Source of the DNA: Reichenbachiella ulvae
Lineage (GTDB): Bacteria > Bacteroidota > Bacteroidia > Cytophagales > Cyclobacteriaceae
Reading direction: 5' to 3'
Length of the DNA: 64,000 nucleotides
Assembly (NCBI RefSeq): GCF_025833875.1
Contig: NZ_JAOYOD010000001.1
Location: 2,108,001 to 2,172,000, forward strand
Position numbers and translations under genes: made by a program. The notes beneath the pieces are model-generated. The model did not search any database, was not told where the DNA came from, and saw only the letters and a program-made list of their open reading frames with translations. The first letter of the stretch is position 1. Each line of letters begins with the position of its first letter. Of this stretch, positions 19,164-30,000 are shown one piece after another.

Positions 19164-20015
19164 TTACTTCTCCACAAACTCCAACAACATTTTTTTTATA
19201 CCATAGACGGCAGATTGAATTTCTCCGCCATTTACATTGGCACCCGTGATCCAGTAGTAGATCATACCTGCATCGGAGCAGTCCCACTTGCCTTTCTGAA
19301 ACTTCACGATGTTGTCTATTTCCGCCATTTTGCCCATGAGCCAAATCCACTGAATTCGATCATCTGGATGGTTTTTTGCCCAATCCCAATGTTCTTCATC
19401 TACTTTTAACAGTAAGTTCTGATCAGGGATACGTACTTCCTCTATATCATAGGTCAAAATTTTTTCCCATTCATAAAAATCACCAGTTTGGTCGTTGGCT
19501 GGATGGTGAGTAATCACCTTGACAAATTGATGTTTTTCCTGGAGGGAAGCATCCAGGGCAAAACCGATCAGGTCGGGCTCACCTGCCTCTACTATCCAAA
19601 GTGGGTCGTCAGCACTAGAAGCATTGATCGCTTGGGCCAAATCCGTGATAGCCTTATCCAACTCCCATTTCACATCAAGGAAATTGATATGCTCAAAACC
19701 GCCCCATCTTCGTGCGGTACCAATGCATGTCAATGCCATCATTTCATGTCGCTCTTTCTCAGCTTCCGCCGATATCCGATTGCTTTTGACAATATCACAA
19801 CTATGTGAGTAATGAACCAACCGATCTGCCAAACCTGCCGATTGCAAAAGCGCAAGAGATACCGCAGTTCCCCCGAGGTCGTCCGGGTCAGGTGAATTTC
19901 CATCTGCTACCACTGCTATTCGGCCTGCCGGTGGGTTGATCACCTGCGCCACTGCTACTGGAGCCCATCCCAAATTGATTACTAAAACAGCGAAAAAAAG
20001 TCGATTGAATTGCAT
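19164..20015 (-). CDS. Secreted nucleoside-hydrolase-fold protein, copy B
   Basis: 283 residues from the ATG at 20015; a TTG two codons upstream is less likely. Sec signal peptide ending near AVAQ. The Asp-rich loop VADGNSPDPDDLGG, the SADDPLWIVEAGEPDL block, VKVITHHPAND and WDWAKNHPDD are all shared with copy A (6456-7316), with substitutions spread evenly over the whole length, as expected from a duplication kept by selection. It ends the long operon that starts with GH105 and comes 21 bases after the jelly-roll copy B gene. Fold: inosine-uridine nucleoside hydrolase-like. Export and context argue against nucleoside salvage; the substrate is unknown. Confidence 0.8.
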   Translation of the reverse strand: MQFNRLFFAVLVINLGWAPVAVAQVINPPAGRIAVVADGNSPDPDDLGGTAVSLALLQSAGLADRLVHYSHSCDIVKSNRISAEAEKERHEMMALTCIGTARRWGGFEHINFLDVKWELDKAITDLAQAINASSADDPLWIVEAGEPDLIGFALDASLQEKHQFVKVITHHPANDQTGDFYEWEKILTYDIEEVRIPDQNLLLKVDEEHWDWAKNHPDDRIQWIWLMGKMAEIDNIVKFQKGKWDCSDAGMIYYWITGANVNGGEIQSAVYGIKKMLLEFVEK

Positions 20016-20036
20016 TACCAAATGGTTTATCTAATT

Positions 20037-21284
20037 TTAGTTTGGATCAAAAGTGGATGGAAAGTCCTGAATCTTCATGCCCTTGCCTACAGGGGCAAAT
20101 ACATTCCCAGCCCATCTGGCTCTACAAAACTCCTTGCCGTCCGTCCCTACTTGCGCAAACACTGTAATTTTATCTCCTTTTTTTAGCTCTACTGCTTTCC
20201 AAAGGGCATTAATATCCTTTCCTTCTTCGAACATGCTATTGGTATCCTTTGGTTGAAAGCTGCCAATTTCCTTACTATTGACCGAGAACCTGAAAGTCGA
20301 ACGACCATCATTTTCACCTACACCTACAAACACTACGTCATACTTTCCACTTTCAAAAGGAAAAGGCAAACTCGTAACTGCCTCTTTATGCGTAGTTGGG
20401 TTTATAGCCAACCAATTTTTTCCATGGCGATAGAAATCCGTACCTACAGAAGGAAATTCCTGTGCCGATATGGATTTATTTTCTGGCCATGCGTCCGCTA
20501 CTTTCTTAAAGTAGTTCTTCTTCAAAATCGGCTTTTTTACCTCAGGAAATTTTGCAGGAAGTGAGCCAGAAGCAACGACTTTTGGCCCCATACCTTTTGG
20601 GGTGTAGGCCACATCATTAGTTAAAATAAATTTATCTAATTCAAAACCGTCTTCTCGCATACTGATCTGAATATCGTGTACACCAGGAGCTGAGATATCC
20701 AGGTAGACTGAATCAGGAATACCACAATGTACTTCTTTGGTGCGCTGCTTATTGCTCCAGGTCCATTGATTTTTTCCATCGCACCACTGAATGCGCCTTC
20801 CGCTGCTGGGCCACTCTCCATCCGCTCCAATATGCACCCCGTTGTCTTCACTACCTGTACTAAAGGCTTGGGCCCATACATAGTACCTACCTGGCACATC
20901 AACTTTCACCTTGTAATGAAGCACAGCTAGCTCTCCAGGTTTATCACTAAAATTCTCCCCTTTTAGGAGTGGATCATCATGTGTTACTCGAGTATCCGGC
21001 AAAATCTCAAGGTAGGCATTGTGGCTCGCCCCAAACACATGAGGCGAATCTCCATCCTTGCCAGCCATTGGATTTTCTAGCTTCGAAGAACGATACCACT
21101 TCCTTACCTCTGTTTTGGTTTGCTTATAGAAAAATTCCGCCTCAATGGAAATCACCTCATCTTTGCCTTCAAAAACCATATTTTCATCGACAATGGCATT
21201 GGTCAAATCAGCATGTTGCGCTTTCGGAAAATTTCCGAAAACCACTACTGCAACAATGGTTATATAAGCTGTTTTTAATTTCAT
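20037..21284 (-). CDS. Secreted jelly-roll (GH115 C-terminal-like) carbohydrate-binding protein, copy B
   Basis: 415 residues from the ATG at 21284. The frame continues upstream to a GTG at 21359, but that would overlap the GH3 gene and hide the signal peptide; with the ATG the length equals copy A exactly. Signal peptide about 1-22. VISIEAEFFYKQ, LEILPDTRVTH, WTWSNKQRT and FELDKFIL define the first beta-sandwich; the second ends in GNVFAPVGKG. Like copy A it directly precedes a nucleoside-hydrolase-fold gene. It starts 7 bases after the GH3 stop. No catalytic motif; a binding role is inferred. Confidence 0.78.
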   Translation of the reverse strand: MKLKTAYITIVAVVVFGNFPKAQHADLTNAIVDENMVFEGKDEVISIEAEFFYKQTKTEVRKWYRSSKLENPMAGKDGDSPHVFGASHNAYLEILPDTRVTHDDPLLKGENFSDKPGELAVLHYKVKVDVPGRYYVWAQAFSTGSEDNGVHIGADGEWPSSGRRIQWCDGKNQWTWSNKQRTKEVHCGIPDSVYLDISAPGVHDIQISMREDGFELDKFILTNDVAYTPKGMGPKVVASGSLPAKFPEVKKPILKKNYFKKVADAWPENKSISAQEFPSVGTDFYRHGKNWLAINPTTHKEAVTSLPFPFESGKYDVVFVGVGENDGRSTFRFSVNSKEIGSFQPKDTNSMFEEGKDINALWKAVELKKGDKITVFAQVGTDGKEFCRARWAGNVFAPVGKGMKIQDFPSTFDPN

Positions 21285-21291
21285 GATTGTA

Positions 21292-23553
21292 CTACTTGAG
21301 CCTAAACGAGGCTGACTTAAAATCAGCAGATGAGGTACCAATGCGAAGCTCCCAGTCACCTTTACCAGGGTTCGTTTCCATTTCCAAACCGGTATATTCT
21401 AACATGTCTGGCGCGATATCAAAGGTTACTACTTTGCTTTCGCCTGGCTCCAACTCAATTTTTTCAAATCCTTTTAATTCTTGCATAGGACGCACTACTG
21501 TACCTATGAGATCCTTCAGATAAAGCTGCACAACTTCCTTTCCTTTCACATTTCCACTGTTGGTGATGGTTACACTTGCTTGGATGCTCCCATTTGTAGT
21601 CATGGTAGTATCCGACAAGGTAATGTCAGAATAATCGAAAGTGGTGTAACTCAAACCATATCCGAATGGATAAAGTGGCGTATTTTGAGCAAAGAGATAA
21701 CCCTTCTTGTAATTGATCTCCTTCATGCTGTAGTGAAATGGAATTTGACCAATGGATCTGGGCACTGTGACTGGAGATTTTCCAGAAGGATTCACTTTTC
21801 CAAACAACACTTCTGCGATGGCATAATTGCCCTGCTCACTCAGATCCCAACAATCCAGCATGGCGTCTGCTTCCTCCACAAATACATTGGCGGAGAGCGT
21901 ACGACGGTGCTTCATGATTATGACCAAAGGCTTACCTAATTTTTTAAGTTCTAATATAAGCTCATCTTGCAAACCTGCTGGATCAATATTATCTCGATCA
22001 CCAAAGGCATTGTTGAAAAAGCCTTCCTTGGCGGTAAACTCATCGCCTCCCACTACGGCCAAGATCACGTCTGCAGATTTTGCCTTGCTCAAGATTTTTT
22101 TGATGCCCGCCTGCTGCTCGGATTTGGGCGTCAGTATGGGTATGCCACCAAGTCCGTTGGTCAAATCAAACCCCTTTTCAGATACGATTTGAACATTAGC
22201 ACCAAAAGCATCTGCAAAATCCTCGTGATCATGCTCCCCCAAGACTGGCCCTACCAAGGCTACCTTCATTTTCTTATCTGTATTGAATGGCAATACACCT
22301 TCGTTTTTGACCAAAATGATAGATTCTCTATCCGTTGCTCTAGCCAACTCTAAGTGATCTTCTGAGCGTACCGTTCCGTTTACTTTTTCAACATCAATGT
22401 AAGGGTTGTCAAATAGTCCTAAAATAAACTTAGTGCGCAGCACTCTTCCTGCAGATCGATCAATGTATTTCATCAACGCAGGATCCTTCTCGGCCATCTC
22501 TGGCAACAAAGCGTAGGCATCTTCAGCGTATAAATCCACATCTACTCCTGCCTTCAGGCCTTGCAACACGGCATCCTCTGGTGTTTCTGCCACCTTCATG
22601 AAATAGTGTAAACGCCCCACATCATTGGCATCCGAGACCACATAGCCTTCAAAGCCCCACTGATCACGTAGTACCTCCGTCAGCAGCCATGGATTGGCAT
22701 GACTGGCCACTCCATTGATATCTCCATGAGAAGCCATAATACCCAAAGAATTAGCCTCTTCTACCGCTGCCTTGAATGGGGGGAAAATTTCGTCGATCAA
22801 TGTACGAGGAGATATTTCGATGGAGGCAAAATTGGTACCTCCAGCCAGCTGTGCATAGCCAGCAAAGTGCTTGGTAACCGCACCAATATGAGTCGAGCTT
22901 AATCCATCATAATCTCCTTGCATACCAGTCACAGCGCTGATGATCATCTGAGTGGTCAGATAGGTGTCTTCGCTAAAAGCCTCACTCATACGACCAAAAC
23001 GAGGATCACGAACTATATCCGCTTCAGGCGAATGGGTAAGATGAAGCCCTCTTAGTCTGGCCTCTCTGCCCACTGCATCATAAACTTCTTTCACCAATTC
23101 AGTATTGAAGGTAGCAGCCATGTTGATCGGCCGACCAAAACTCGTACACCCTTCTGCATCCACTCCATTATAGGACTCTGTAACGAAGAACCCTGGAATA
23201 CCCAAACGGCTGTTTTCGATAATGTACTTCTGCAGTTTATTATTTAGGATGGCCGCTCTTTTGGGGCTTAGGTGCTCTCCTGGGTTTTTAATACCTCCTA
23301 TGCTAAGCTTAAGCTTTTCTTTGACCTTGTCCTTTAATACCAAATTGTCATTTTCATCTAGCTCGACCCCAATCTGGGCATGAAACATCCTCATCTGAGC
23401 TACCTTTTCTTCCAGGGTCATCTGAGCTAGAAGCTCCTGTACCTTTGCATCAATTTCAGAGGTTTGTTTTTGGGAGGGATCATCAGTTATTGAAGGGTTG
23501 CTACAGCCTGCCAATACCACTACCAGCAGCACCATCAATCTTGACACATTCAT
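21292..23553 (-). CDS. GH3 family lipoprotein glycosidase
   Basis: 753 residues from the ATG at 23553, chosen because GGAG lies 8-11 bases before it and a lipobox (VLAGC, Cys about 17) follows at normal distance. An ATG at 23589 overlapping the sulfatase stop is the alternative. GH3 N-terminal barrel (about 40-360) with GRMSEAFSED, the KHF motif (VTKHFAGYAQ) and the nucleophile Asp in YVVSDANDVG; then the alpha/beta sandwich (about 400-600) and a fibronectin-like C-terminal domain with YPFGYGLSYTTFDYS. Complete and of normal length. GH3 enzymes release single sugars, often beta-glucosyl or beta-xylosyl; in ulvan loci GH3 enzymes are found among the oligosaccharide-trimming set. Likely periplasmic, membrane-anchored. 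Confidence 0.93.
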   Translation of the reverse strand: MNVSRLMVLLVVVLAGCSNPSITDDPSQKQTSEIDAKVQELLAQMTLEEKVAQMRMFHAQIGVELDENDNLVLKDKVKEKLKLSIGGIKNPGEHLSPKRAAILNNKLQKYIIENSRLGIPGFFVTESYNGVDAEGCTSFGRPINMAATFNTELVKEVYDAVGREARLRGLHLTHSPEADIVRDPRFGRMSEAFSEDTYLTTQMIISAVTGMQGDYDGLSSTHIGAVTKHFAGYAQLAGGTNFASIEISPRTLIDEIFPPFKAAVEEANSLGIMASHGDINGVASHANPWLLTEVLRDQWGFEGYVVSDANDVGRLHYFMKVAETPEDAVLQGLKAGVDVDLYAEDAYALLPEMAEKDPALMKYIDRSAGRVLRTKFILGLFDNPYIDVEKVNGTVRSEDHLELARATDRESIILVKNEGVLPFNTDKKMKVALVGPVLGEHDHEDFADAFGANVQIVSEKGFDLTNGLGGIPILTPKSEQQAGIKKILSKAKSADVILAVVGGDEFTAKEGFFNNAFGDRDNIDPAGLQDELILELKKLGKPLVIIMKHRRTLSANVFVEEADAMLDCWDLSEQGNYAIAEVLFGKVNPSGKSPVTVPRSIGQIPFHYSMKEINYKKGYLFAQNTPLYPFGYGLSYTTFDYSDITLSDTTMTTNGSIQASVTITNSGNVKGKEVVQLYLKDLIGTVVRPMQELKGFEKIELEPGESKVVTFDIAPDMLEYTGLEMETNPGKGDWELRIGTSSADFKSASFRLK

Positions 23554-23581
23554 TTTCACTGCTCCAATATTTGATTTGTTC

Positions 23582-25195
23582 CTAATCATTCTTACTATTT
23601 GCTAATTCTTCAAATTCTCCAACTTTACTTCCCCACCAGTTATCATTTGGTTTCCAGTCGGGGCTCAACATTTTCTTTCTTTCTTGTTCCAACCTGTCTT
23701 TCCTTTTTATATGGTTCTGCAATACCTCAGCAGTTTTGACAGGGTCTCTTTCTTGATCGACGGTGGGGTAGTTCGCCTGGTTTGATTGCAGCCAAGAGAG
23801 AAGCTGTGCACGCATTTGGCTCACTCTTTCAAATTCTGAATTGGCTAAGTCTTTTTGCTCTCCTGGATCAGAAGACAGATGGTAAAGCTCGTCTCGATCA
23901 TCCTCCCAATAATGAATCAGCTTCCAATCTCCTAACCTGATAATGGCGTGCGGTTCACCCCCCTGATTGCCGTAGTGCGGATAGTGCCAATATAAAGGTC
24001 GTACTTGCATTTCCTCTCCTTTCAAGGCAGCAAGCAGACTCTGTCCGTCGGTATGTTGATCTGGTCTGAGTGGAATATTTGCCAGGTCAAGAATGGTTGG
24101 GTACAAATCGGCTCCTGTTGCTGGCGACATGTCCATAGCTCTATTTTCCATCCAGGGCACATGAATGAAAAGTGGCACTTTCAGCCCTCCCTCCCATTGG
24201 TATCCCTTGCCTCCTCTCAGAGGCAAGTTGGATGTTGAAAAATTATCTCCAGAGGCCACCCCTCCATTGTCCGAGGTAAAAATCACGACAGTATTTTCAT
24301 CCAAGCCTAATCGCTCCAAAGTAGACAAAACAGAACCAATAGCATCATCCACATGCTCGATCAGTCCGGCATAGACCGGATTATCTTGTTGCACCCGGAT
24401 CGGCAATACTCTCTCCATTTCAAATCCATTTTCGGCAAGTCCCATCTCCTCAGCTTTGTCACGATACTTATTCCATTTTTCTTCGGTGGTTTGTATCGGT
24501 GCATGAACGGCATAAAAGGATAGATATGCCAGAAAACTATTGTCTTTGTGATCCTCTATGAATTTTGAAGTCTCATTGGCCAACCGCATTGATAGACTCA
24601 TTCCCTTTTCATCCGGTCTCTCTTCCAGCTCAGGATTATTAAAAGGAGCAAAAAACCCACCATGAGGAGACCCCTTGTGGGTACCACCGATGTTGATATC
24701 AAATCCATGATCTGTGGGTGAGGACTGATCTTTATGACTACCAACGTGCCACTTGCCTGCAAATAAGGTTTTGTACCCGTTGTCTTTGAGCGCTTCTGGT
24801 AGCGTTACATAATTTTGATCTAGTCGATGCTCATACTCCGCTGGCAACAGTACGGTATGACGATTTTTCTTGCGCCAATCGGTACCAGATGGAGAACCAA
24901 TCCAATCTGTGATGCCATGGGTAGCGGTAAATTTACCTGTAAGCAAACTGGCTCTGGATGGACTACAAACTGCACAAGTAGCATAACCATTTTCAAATTG
25001 GGTACTGACAGAAGCCAGGTGGTCTATATTGGGAGTTTCGTAAAATTGACTGCCCGTGACTCCCAAGTCGTGTTTTCCTAAATCATCCACCACAATCACC
25101 AGAAAATTGGGTTTCACGGAACTTTGCTCAGCACAGCTTACTAACACAAAGCACCAAACCATAACAACCCATCTAAATCTCCTAATTTCGCTCAT
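23582..25195 (-). CDS. Formylglycine sulfatase (S1 family), canonical CSPSR
   Basis: 537 residues. Lipoprotein-type leader (FVLVSCAEQ, Cys about 21). The metal-binding start VVDDLGKHDLG and NIDHLASVS precede the active-site CSPSRASLLTGK, whose first Cys (about 77) should be turned into formylglycine. GKWHVG, HAPIQTTE, FTSDNGG and the C-terminal WKLIHYWEDD complete the S1 pattern. A 1-base to 8-base junction with GH3 (depending on its start) and 3 bases to the DUF5060 gene show tight operon packing. It should remove sulfate esters from oligosaccharides in the periplasm so that GH enzymes can act. The subfamily and sulfate position cannot be given from motifs alone. Confidence 0.93.
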   Translation of the reverse strand: MSEIRRFRWVVMVWCFVLVSCAEQSSVKPNFLVIVVDDLGKHDLGVTGSQFYETPNIDHLASVSTQFENGYATCAVCSPSRASLLTGKFTATHGITDWIGSPSGTDWRKKNRHTVLLPAEYEHRLDQNYVTLPEALKDNGYKTLFAGKWHVGSHKDQSSPTDHGFDINIGGTHKGSPHGGFFAPFNNPELEERPDEKGMSLSMRLANETSKFIEDHKDNSFLAYLSFYAVHAPIQTTEEKWNKYRDKAEEMGLAENGFEMERVLPIRVQQDNPVYAGLIEHVDDAIGSVLSTLERLGLDENTVVIFTSDNGGVASGDNFSTSNLPLRGGKGYQWEGGLKVPLFIHVPWMENRAMDMSPATGADLYPTILDLANIPLRPDQHTDGQSLLAALKGEEMQVRPLYWHYPHYGNQGGEPHAIIRLGDWKLIHYWEDDRDELYHLSSDPGEQKDLANSEFERVSQMRAQLLSWLQSNQANYPTVDQERDPVKTAEVLQNHIKRKDRLEQERKKMLSPDWKPNDNWWGSKVGEFEELANSKND

Positions 25196-25198
25196 TTC

Positions 25199-27031
25199 TT
25201 ATTTAGTCAAGTATAACAAAGCATCAAGCTCGAATGGGCTATCCAAGTTGATCTTCTCATTTTCTGTTTGTCCATCAATGGTGATTTGCTCGCCAGTTTT
25301 GGGATTGAGCCAAGAGGCATTGTAACCGATATCTGGCAATTCCATTTCAATTTTCCCAGGCTCCTTGATGAAGACCAGATAGGTATCTCCATTTTTAGCA
25401 TACACATAGTCTGTGGTATCAGCCGTCATTTCATTCATATTGACCATCTCGGTCAATGGCAATTCATTTTGAGTAAAAAAGTCGAGCGCCACTTTGCATT
25501 GATCCCAAAATGCATCTCTACTTCTCCAAGATTCACAAGTCAGATCAGAATGATCATGTTGATACCCGAAATACCATTCTAGTCCGGCTCCTCCTGCCAT
25601 CAGCGTACCCCATAGCGCATTTATTCGTGCATTGTTATGATCAATGTTGTCTTTATCCGGTACCAGCGCGTGTCGTGCATCTCCAGGTTCATCTACTGCT
25701 ACTACCAGCTTGCGACCACTGGCCGCCGAGGCTTTCACCCACTTGCTGGTGACGCTATGCACACGATGAAAGTCCGGTTTGTTGGTCTGTATTGAAAACC
25801 CTTTAACATCGGTTGCTTCATCCACCAAAGGTTGATAGTACTTTTCGTGCTCGTTGGGGAAGGTATGAACTACTGCAATGCTCTGATATGGATCATTTTG
25901 AGCAAAATAAGTCGCTTGCTCTTTCACCTGTGCCACGGTTTTGGTCTCCTCCTCGCCTATATTCCAATTGAGAGCGAGATGATGGGCATATCTGGCAATC
26001 AGCTGGCGATAATAAAGCTTTCTGGTGCGTCCGAGATCTCCGCCATCCATTTTTTGATCATTTTCATTTTCCTGTGTTTTGAAATGAAGGTACATGCCTT
26101 TCATTTCGCCATAAGAGAATATCTGCTCCCACTGATCCATTTTGGACACATCAAAGCGATCTTGGAGGACATTCGTTTCCCATGATTTAGGATTCTTCTT
26201 TACATTGGCAAACTCTTCGTATTCATCTAGGCCCACCTTGAGCAAATGAGGAAAAACATTACGATCATCCCCATCTATGTTGAATGTTAGAAATGAAAAA
26301 ACATTCATCCCTTTTTCGTGAAGATAATTGATGCCTCCTAGGAGATTCTTGCCTTTTTCTTTGTTTGGCCCCCATAAAAACGAATCAGCGTCTGAATTAT
26401 AGTCTTGTGCATGATCCGTCCATTTTTTTAGTCGGTCTCCTACATTTGGCGTGTCATCAATCTCGTCGTATGCCAACATGTTTTCTGGAGCGTCAGCCCC
26501 CATTTTCACGAAGTAGTCACCTGATTCGGCAAATTGCAAATAATGCTCGCCTACGTACGTCAATCGACCTTTTGCACGAAGGTCTGGAGCCGATTTATCA
26601 GATTTACCCACCAACAAAACTCCCGTTTGGCCATCCATGTAACCAGCGCCTTCGCCTTCCTCATCGCTAATGGCAATGTCTTTACCTTTTCTGAACGAAA
26701 CCTCGTACTTCCATTCGCCGGTAGCATTAGGGCTAAAGTGCACGCGCCACTTGTTGCCTGACTTGGCAGAAGTGTAAGCAGCCTGCCCGTCTGCGGCAAA
26801 ATATCCTGGTACTATCAAACTTTTATCTCCAAGTGAAAAAGTAACGTCAAGACGATAATCCGCAAAGGGGTTGATGTCAGCCATCTCGTCACTTTCTGGG
26901 CCGTCGAAAGTCAAAGTGATTTTGTGCCACTTCTTTGGCTCTCCTGATATCTGAGGTTCGGTGACACAGGAAAAACAAATCCCGCAAACAGCGGCCAGAA
27001 GGATTGCTTTATTTAATAGCATTTTTTTCAT
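25199..27031 (-). CDS. DUF5060 plus TIM-barrel glycosidase (GH140/DUF4038-like)
   Basis: 610 residues. Lipoprotein signal (GICFSC, Cys about 22). DUF5060 beta-sandwich at about 35-125 (KITLTFDGP, VPGYFAADG, WKYEVSFR), a TIM barrel at about 150-520, and a small C-terminal beta domain (about 530-610, YLVFIKEPG and SWLNPKTGE) like the collagen-binding-type tail of such enzymes. Likely catalytic Glu residues are in NWNIGEEE (about 360, acid/base) and VAVDEPGDA (about 448, nucleophile). It sits between GH2 and a sulfatase in the long operon. The exact family is uncertain: DUF5060 barrels occur in several algal-polysaccharide families, including agarase-like ones. A retaining glycosidase is well supported, the substrate is not. 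Confidence 0.78.
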   Translation of the reverse strand: MKKMLLNKAILLAAVCGICFSCVTEPQISGEPKKWHKITLTFDGPESDEMADINPFADYRLDVTFSLGDKSLIVPGYFAADGQAAYTSAKSGNKWRVHFSPNATGEWKYEVSFRKGKDIAISDEEGEGAGYMDGQTGVLLVGKSDKSAPDLRAKGRLTYVGEHYLQFAESGDYFVKMGADAPENMLAYDEIDDTPNVGDRLKKWTDHAQDYNSDADSFLWGPNKEKGKNLLGGINYLHEKGMNVFSFLTFNIDGDDRNVFPHLLKVGLDEYEEFANVKKNPKSWETNVLQDRFDVSKMDQWEQIFSYGEMKGMYLHFKTQENENDQKMDGGDLGRTRKLYYRQLIARYAHHLALNWNIGEEETKTVAQVKEQATYFAQNDPYQSIAVVHTFPNEHEKYYQPLVDEATDVKGFSIQTNKPDFHRVHSVTSKWVKASAASGRKLVVAVDEPGDARHALVPDKDNIDHNNARINALWGTLMAGGAGLEWYFGYQHDHSDLTCESWRSRDAFWDQCKVALDFFTQNELPLTEMVNMNEMTADTTDYVYAKNGDTYLVFIKEPGKIEMELPDIGYNASWLNPKTGEQITIDGQTENEKINLDSPFELDALLYLTK

Positions 27032-27061
27032 ATTGTATAAGTTTAGGAGGATATCATTTCC

Positions 27062-30000
27062 TTAATCGATAAATAGTTCGTCAATATAGGGTCCACTTTT
27101 CCCCATGGTTTTTAATTCTATATAATTGGCTCCCTTCTGTAACTCGACAGTAGTTCCTTCGAACTTCCATCTTGACCCTAGATCTCCCACATCGCCGAAT
27201 TGAAATACTGCAACCTGCTCATCATTTACGACCAATTCCATTGGCCTTTCTCCATTTTTACTCAGGTGAGAATAGCGAATACGAATATTTAATTTTCGAG
27301 TGTCGCCATCATTTTCCTGATACCACTTGATCGCTCCCTCCTGATCATCGAACGTCACATAACCGCTGTGTTTATACCTTCTTCCTTCACTGCTTGCCCT
27401 AGCGCTACCCGTCAACTCTGCGGTCTCAGCCCCAATATTGACTCCTCTTCCTTCCCAGATATCATCACTGGTTTCGTCTCCCCAGAAAAGTCCTTCTCCT
27501 TCACCAAAGGTTTCTTCCATTGTGATTAATACTTCCTTATTTTCATTCATCACAATAGCCTTTACCGTAGTTCCATGTTGTACTTCAAAAGGCGAATTGT
27601 ATATCAATCCTTCTGAAGTAGGGTCGGCTCCATTTGTAGTAAACTTGATAATATAGTCTGAGGCGGGCTGCGTTCCGAACAACGCTTTGTCCTCAGCCAC
27701 GATGGTTATTTTATTAGAGAGAAAGAGTGATTTATCCCCAACGATCGAAGAGATCAAGACACTTCCATTTTTAGCTCCTTCCTTCATTTCTAAAAAAGCC
27801 CTGGTTTTTCCCATAAACATTGCTCGATAGTTCGAATTGGCTCGACTAGTTTGGTCTACTGGGTCACCATTTTCTAGTGATATTTTTCTAACATCTCCAT
27901 TTAGGGTAAAGTACACGGCATTGGAAGCGTATGGATAAAAATTGCCTCGGTTGTCTTGTGCTTCTGAGCTTAGAATTATACAACTCTGAAATTGATCTTC
28001 AGCCGGAATAGTAGTAACTGTATTCACAAGTGTGACTGGGCCGCCAGCCGTTTGATGAAAGGTTCTGGCGACTTCTTTGCCACCGATATATGCCACAGCC
28101 TCAATGATACCCTCCTCATATGGCACCATCCATTCACATTGCATCTCATCCCACTTCGTACCTGGTATGTCTTTGCCCATTGACTTACCATTTAAGAACA
28201 ACTCTACTTCATCTGCATTAGAGTATGCCCATACTGGGATTTCAGTTCCTTTTTCCATTCGAGGATGTGTCCAATGTGGTAAAAGATGTACCATAGGCTC
28301 ATCAGTCCATTGGCTTTGATAGAAATAAAACAGATCCTTTTCAAATCCGGCAACATCTATCGGACCTCCCATAAACAAGTTGAAAGGCCAACCTCCGTGC
28401 GGCAATCCTGACTCACCATAGTAATCAAACCCTGTCCAACGAAAGTTTCCACTGTGCCAGGCTAGGTCTCTCACCACCTCCCAATTTTTTCTAGCGCTTA
28501 TTCTAACCGTTGCATTGTCGTAGGATGAATTCAAGCTCTGTTTTCTATTTCTCCAATTCTTTGGATCGGTCCACTCATAAAAGAAGATTTCTTTATCCGT
28601 AAGATTCGGTAGAGGATAAGTGCCATTGAGTTCGTTGTCTCTCCACCAGGTTTGCGTACGATAGTAGCCTCTTGTCTGCCAGGTATGTGGCGCCTCAGTT
28701 GACACAAATGGCTTGTCGAATGTTCGATTTTCGAGGAACGTTTTGCTTTCTGATCCACCATTGATTCCGATTACTTGCATATCGTCTGGATTGCTGGCAC
28801 CAGAAGTAAATAATCGGGTAGAATCAAGGCCAGTTCCAAACTCCACCATGTCCTTGGCAATCTCTCCATGAGTTTCATTACCCAGACTCCAAATGATGAT
28901 ACTCGGATGATTACGATCTCGTTCTATCCATTCGGTCATGTCTCGCTCCCACCACTCATCGAAGGCCTGCGCACCATAATCGTGTGGTGCTTTTCTAGAC
29001 CAACCGTCAAACAGTTCATCCATCACGAGCAGCCCCATTTCATCGCATAGATCATAAAACATTGGAGGAAAGGGATTGTGAGATGGACGTATGGCATTGT
29101 TTCCCATGTCTTTGATCAGCTGTAGCTTCCAGCGCAACAATGGTTTGGTCCAGGCTCCTGCTACAGGTCCTCCTTCCCAGTGCTCACAGACACCTTTGAT
29201 CTTTATATTTTCACCATTCAACCAAAACCCTGTTTCAGTTTTCCACTCTGCTGTTCGGAAACCAAACTTGGTTTCGACACGATCCACAACTTTCTTTCCT
29301 TGAATTACTTCTGCGACTAGGGTATAAAGGGTAGGCTCGTCAATGCTCCATAATTTTGGATTGGGAACTTCCAAAACACCCTTTACAGCCTCGGAAGCGG
29401 CCAACTTATTGGTCGTCTCTTTCAGCACCTCCCCTTGGGCAGACAGCACCTGATATTTCACCTTCAATTTTGACTTATCATCTGCCGATACACGTACATC
29501 CGCTACAACTTTAGCCGATTGTGAGTTAATAATTGGCGTGGTGACGAAAACCCCATTCGGCTCGATGTGAACAGGATTTACCTCAATGAGATTAACCGAA
29601 GCATAAATCCCGCATGGGTGATACCATCTGGCCGAAGGCTCTAGGGAATTATCAACTCTCACTGCGATAGTATTGTCTCCTTCAACAAGGTATTCTGAAA
29701 TATCATATCTAAAGCTGATGTATCCGTATGGTCGCTTGCCAAGGTGATTCCCATTGACCCAAACCTCACTATTCATGTAGACCCCTTCAAACTCTAGGTA
29801 AACCACATGATCCAAGCTCTCTTTCGATACTTCTATGGTTTTGCGATACCAGGCTATTCCTCCATCGTGGTAGCCACCTCCTTGACTTTGAGCTCCATTC
29901 TCGCTTACACCATTTTCAAAAGCCCAATCGTGCGGTACTTGTTTAATTTGCCAATCCCGATCATTGAAGCCCTTTTCAGCATATTGAGGATTATCCGAAA

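Noticed and set aside
19111..19350. Alternative minus-strand frame of 79 codons overlapping the nucleoside-hydrolase-fold copy B
   Set aside because: It overlaps the well-supported gene in another frame and has no similarity to neighbours.
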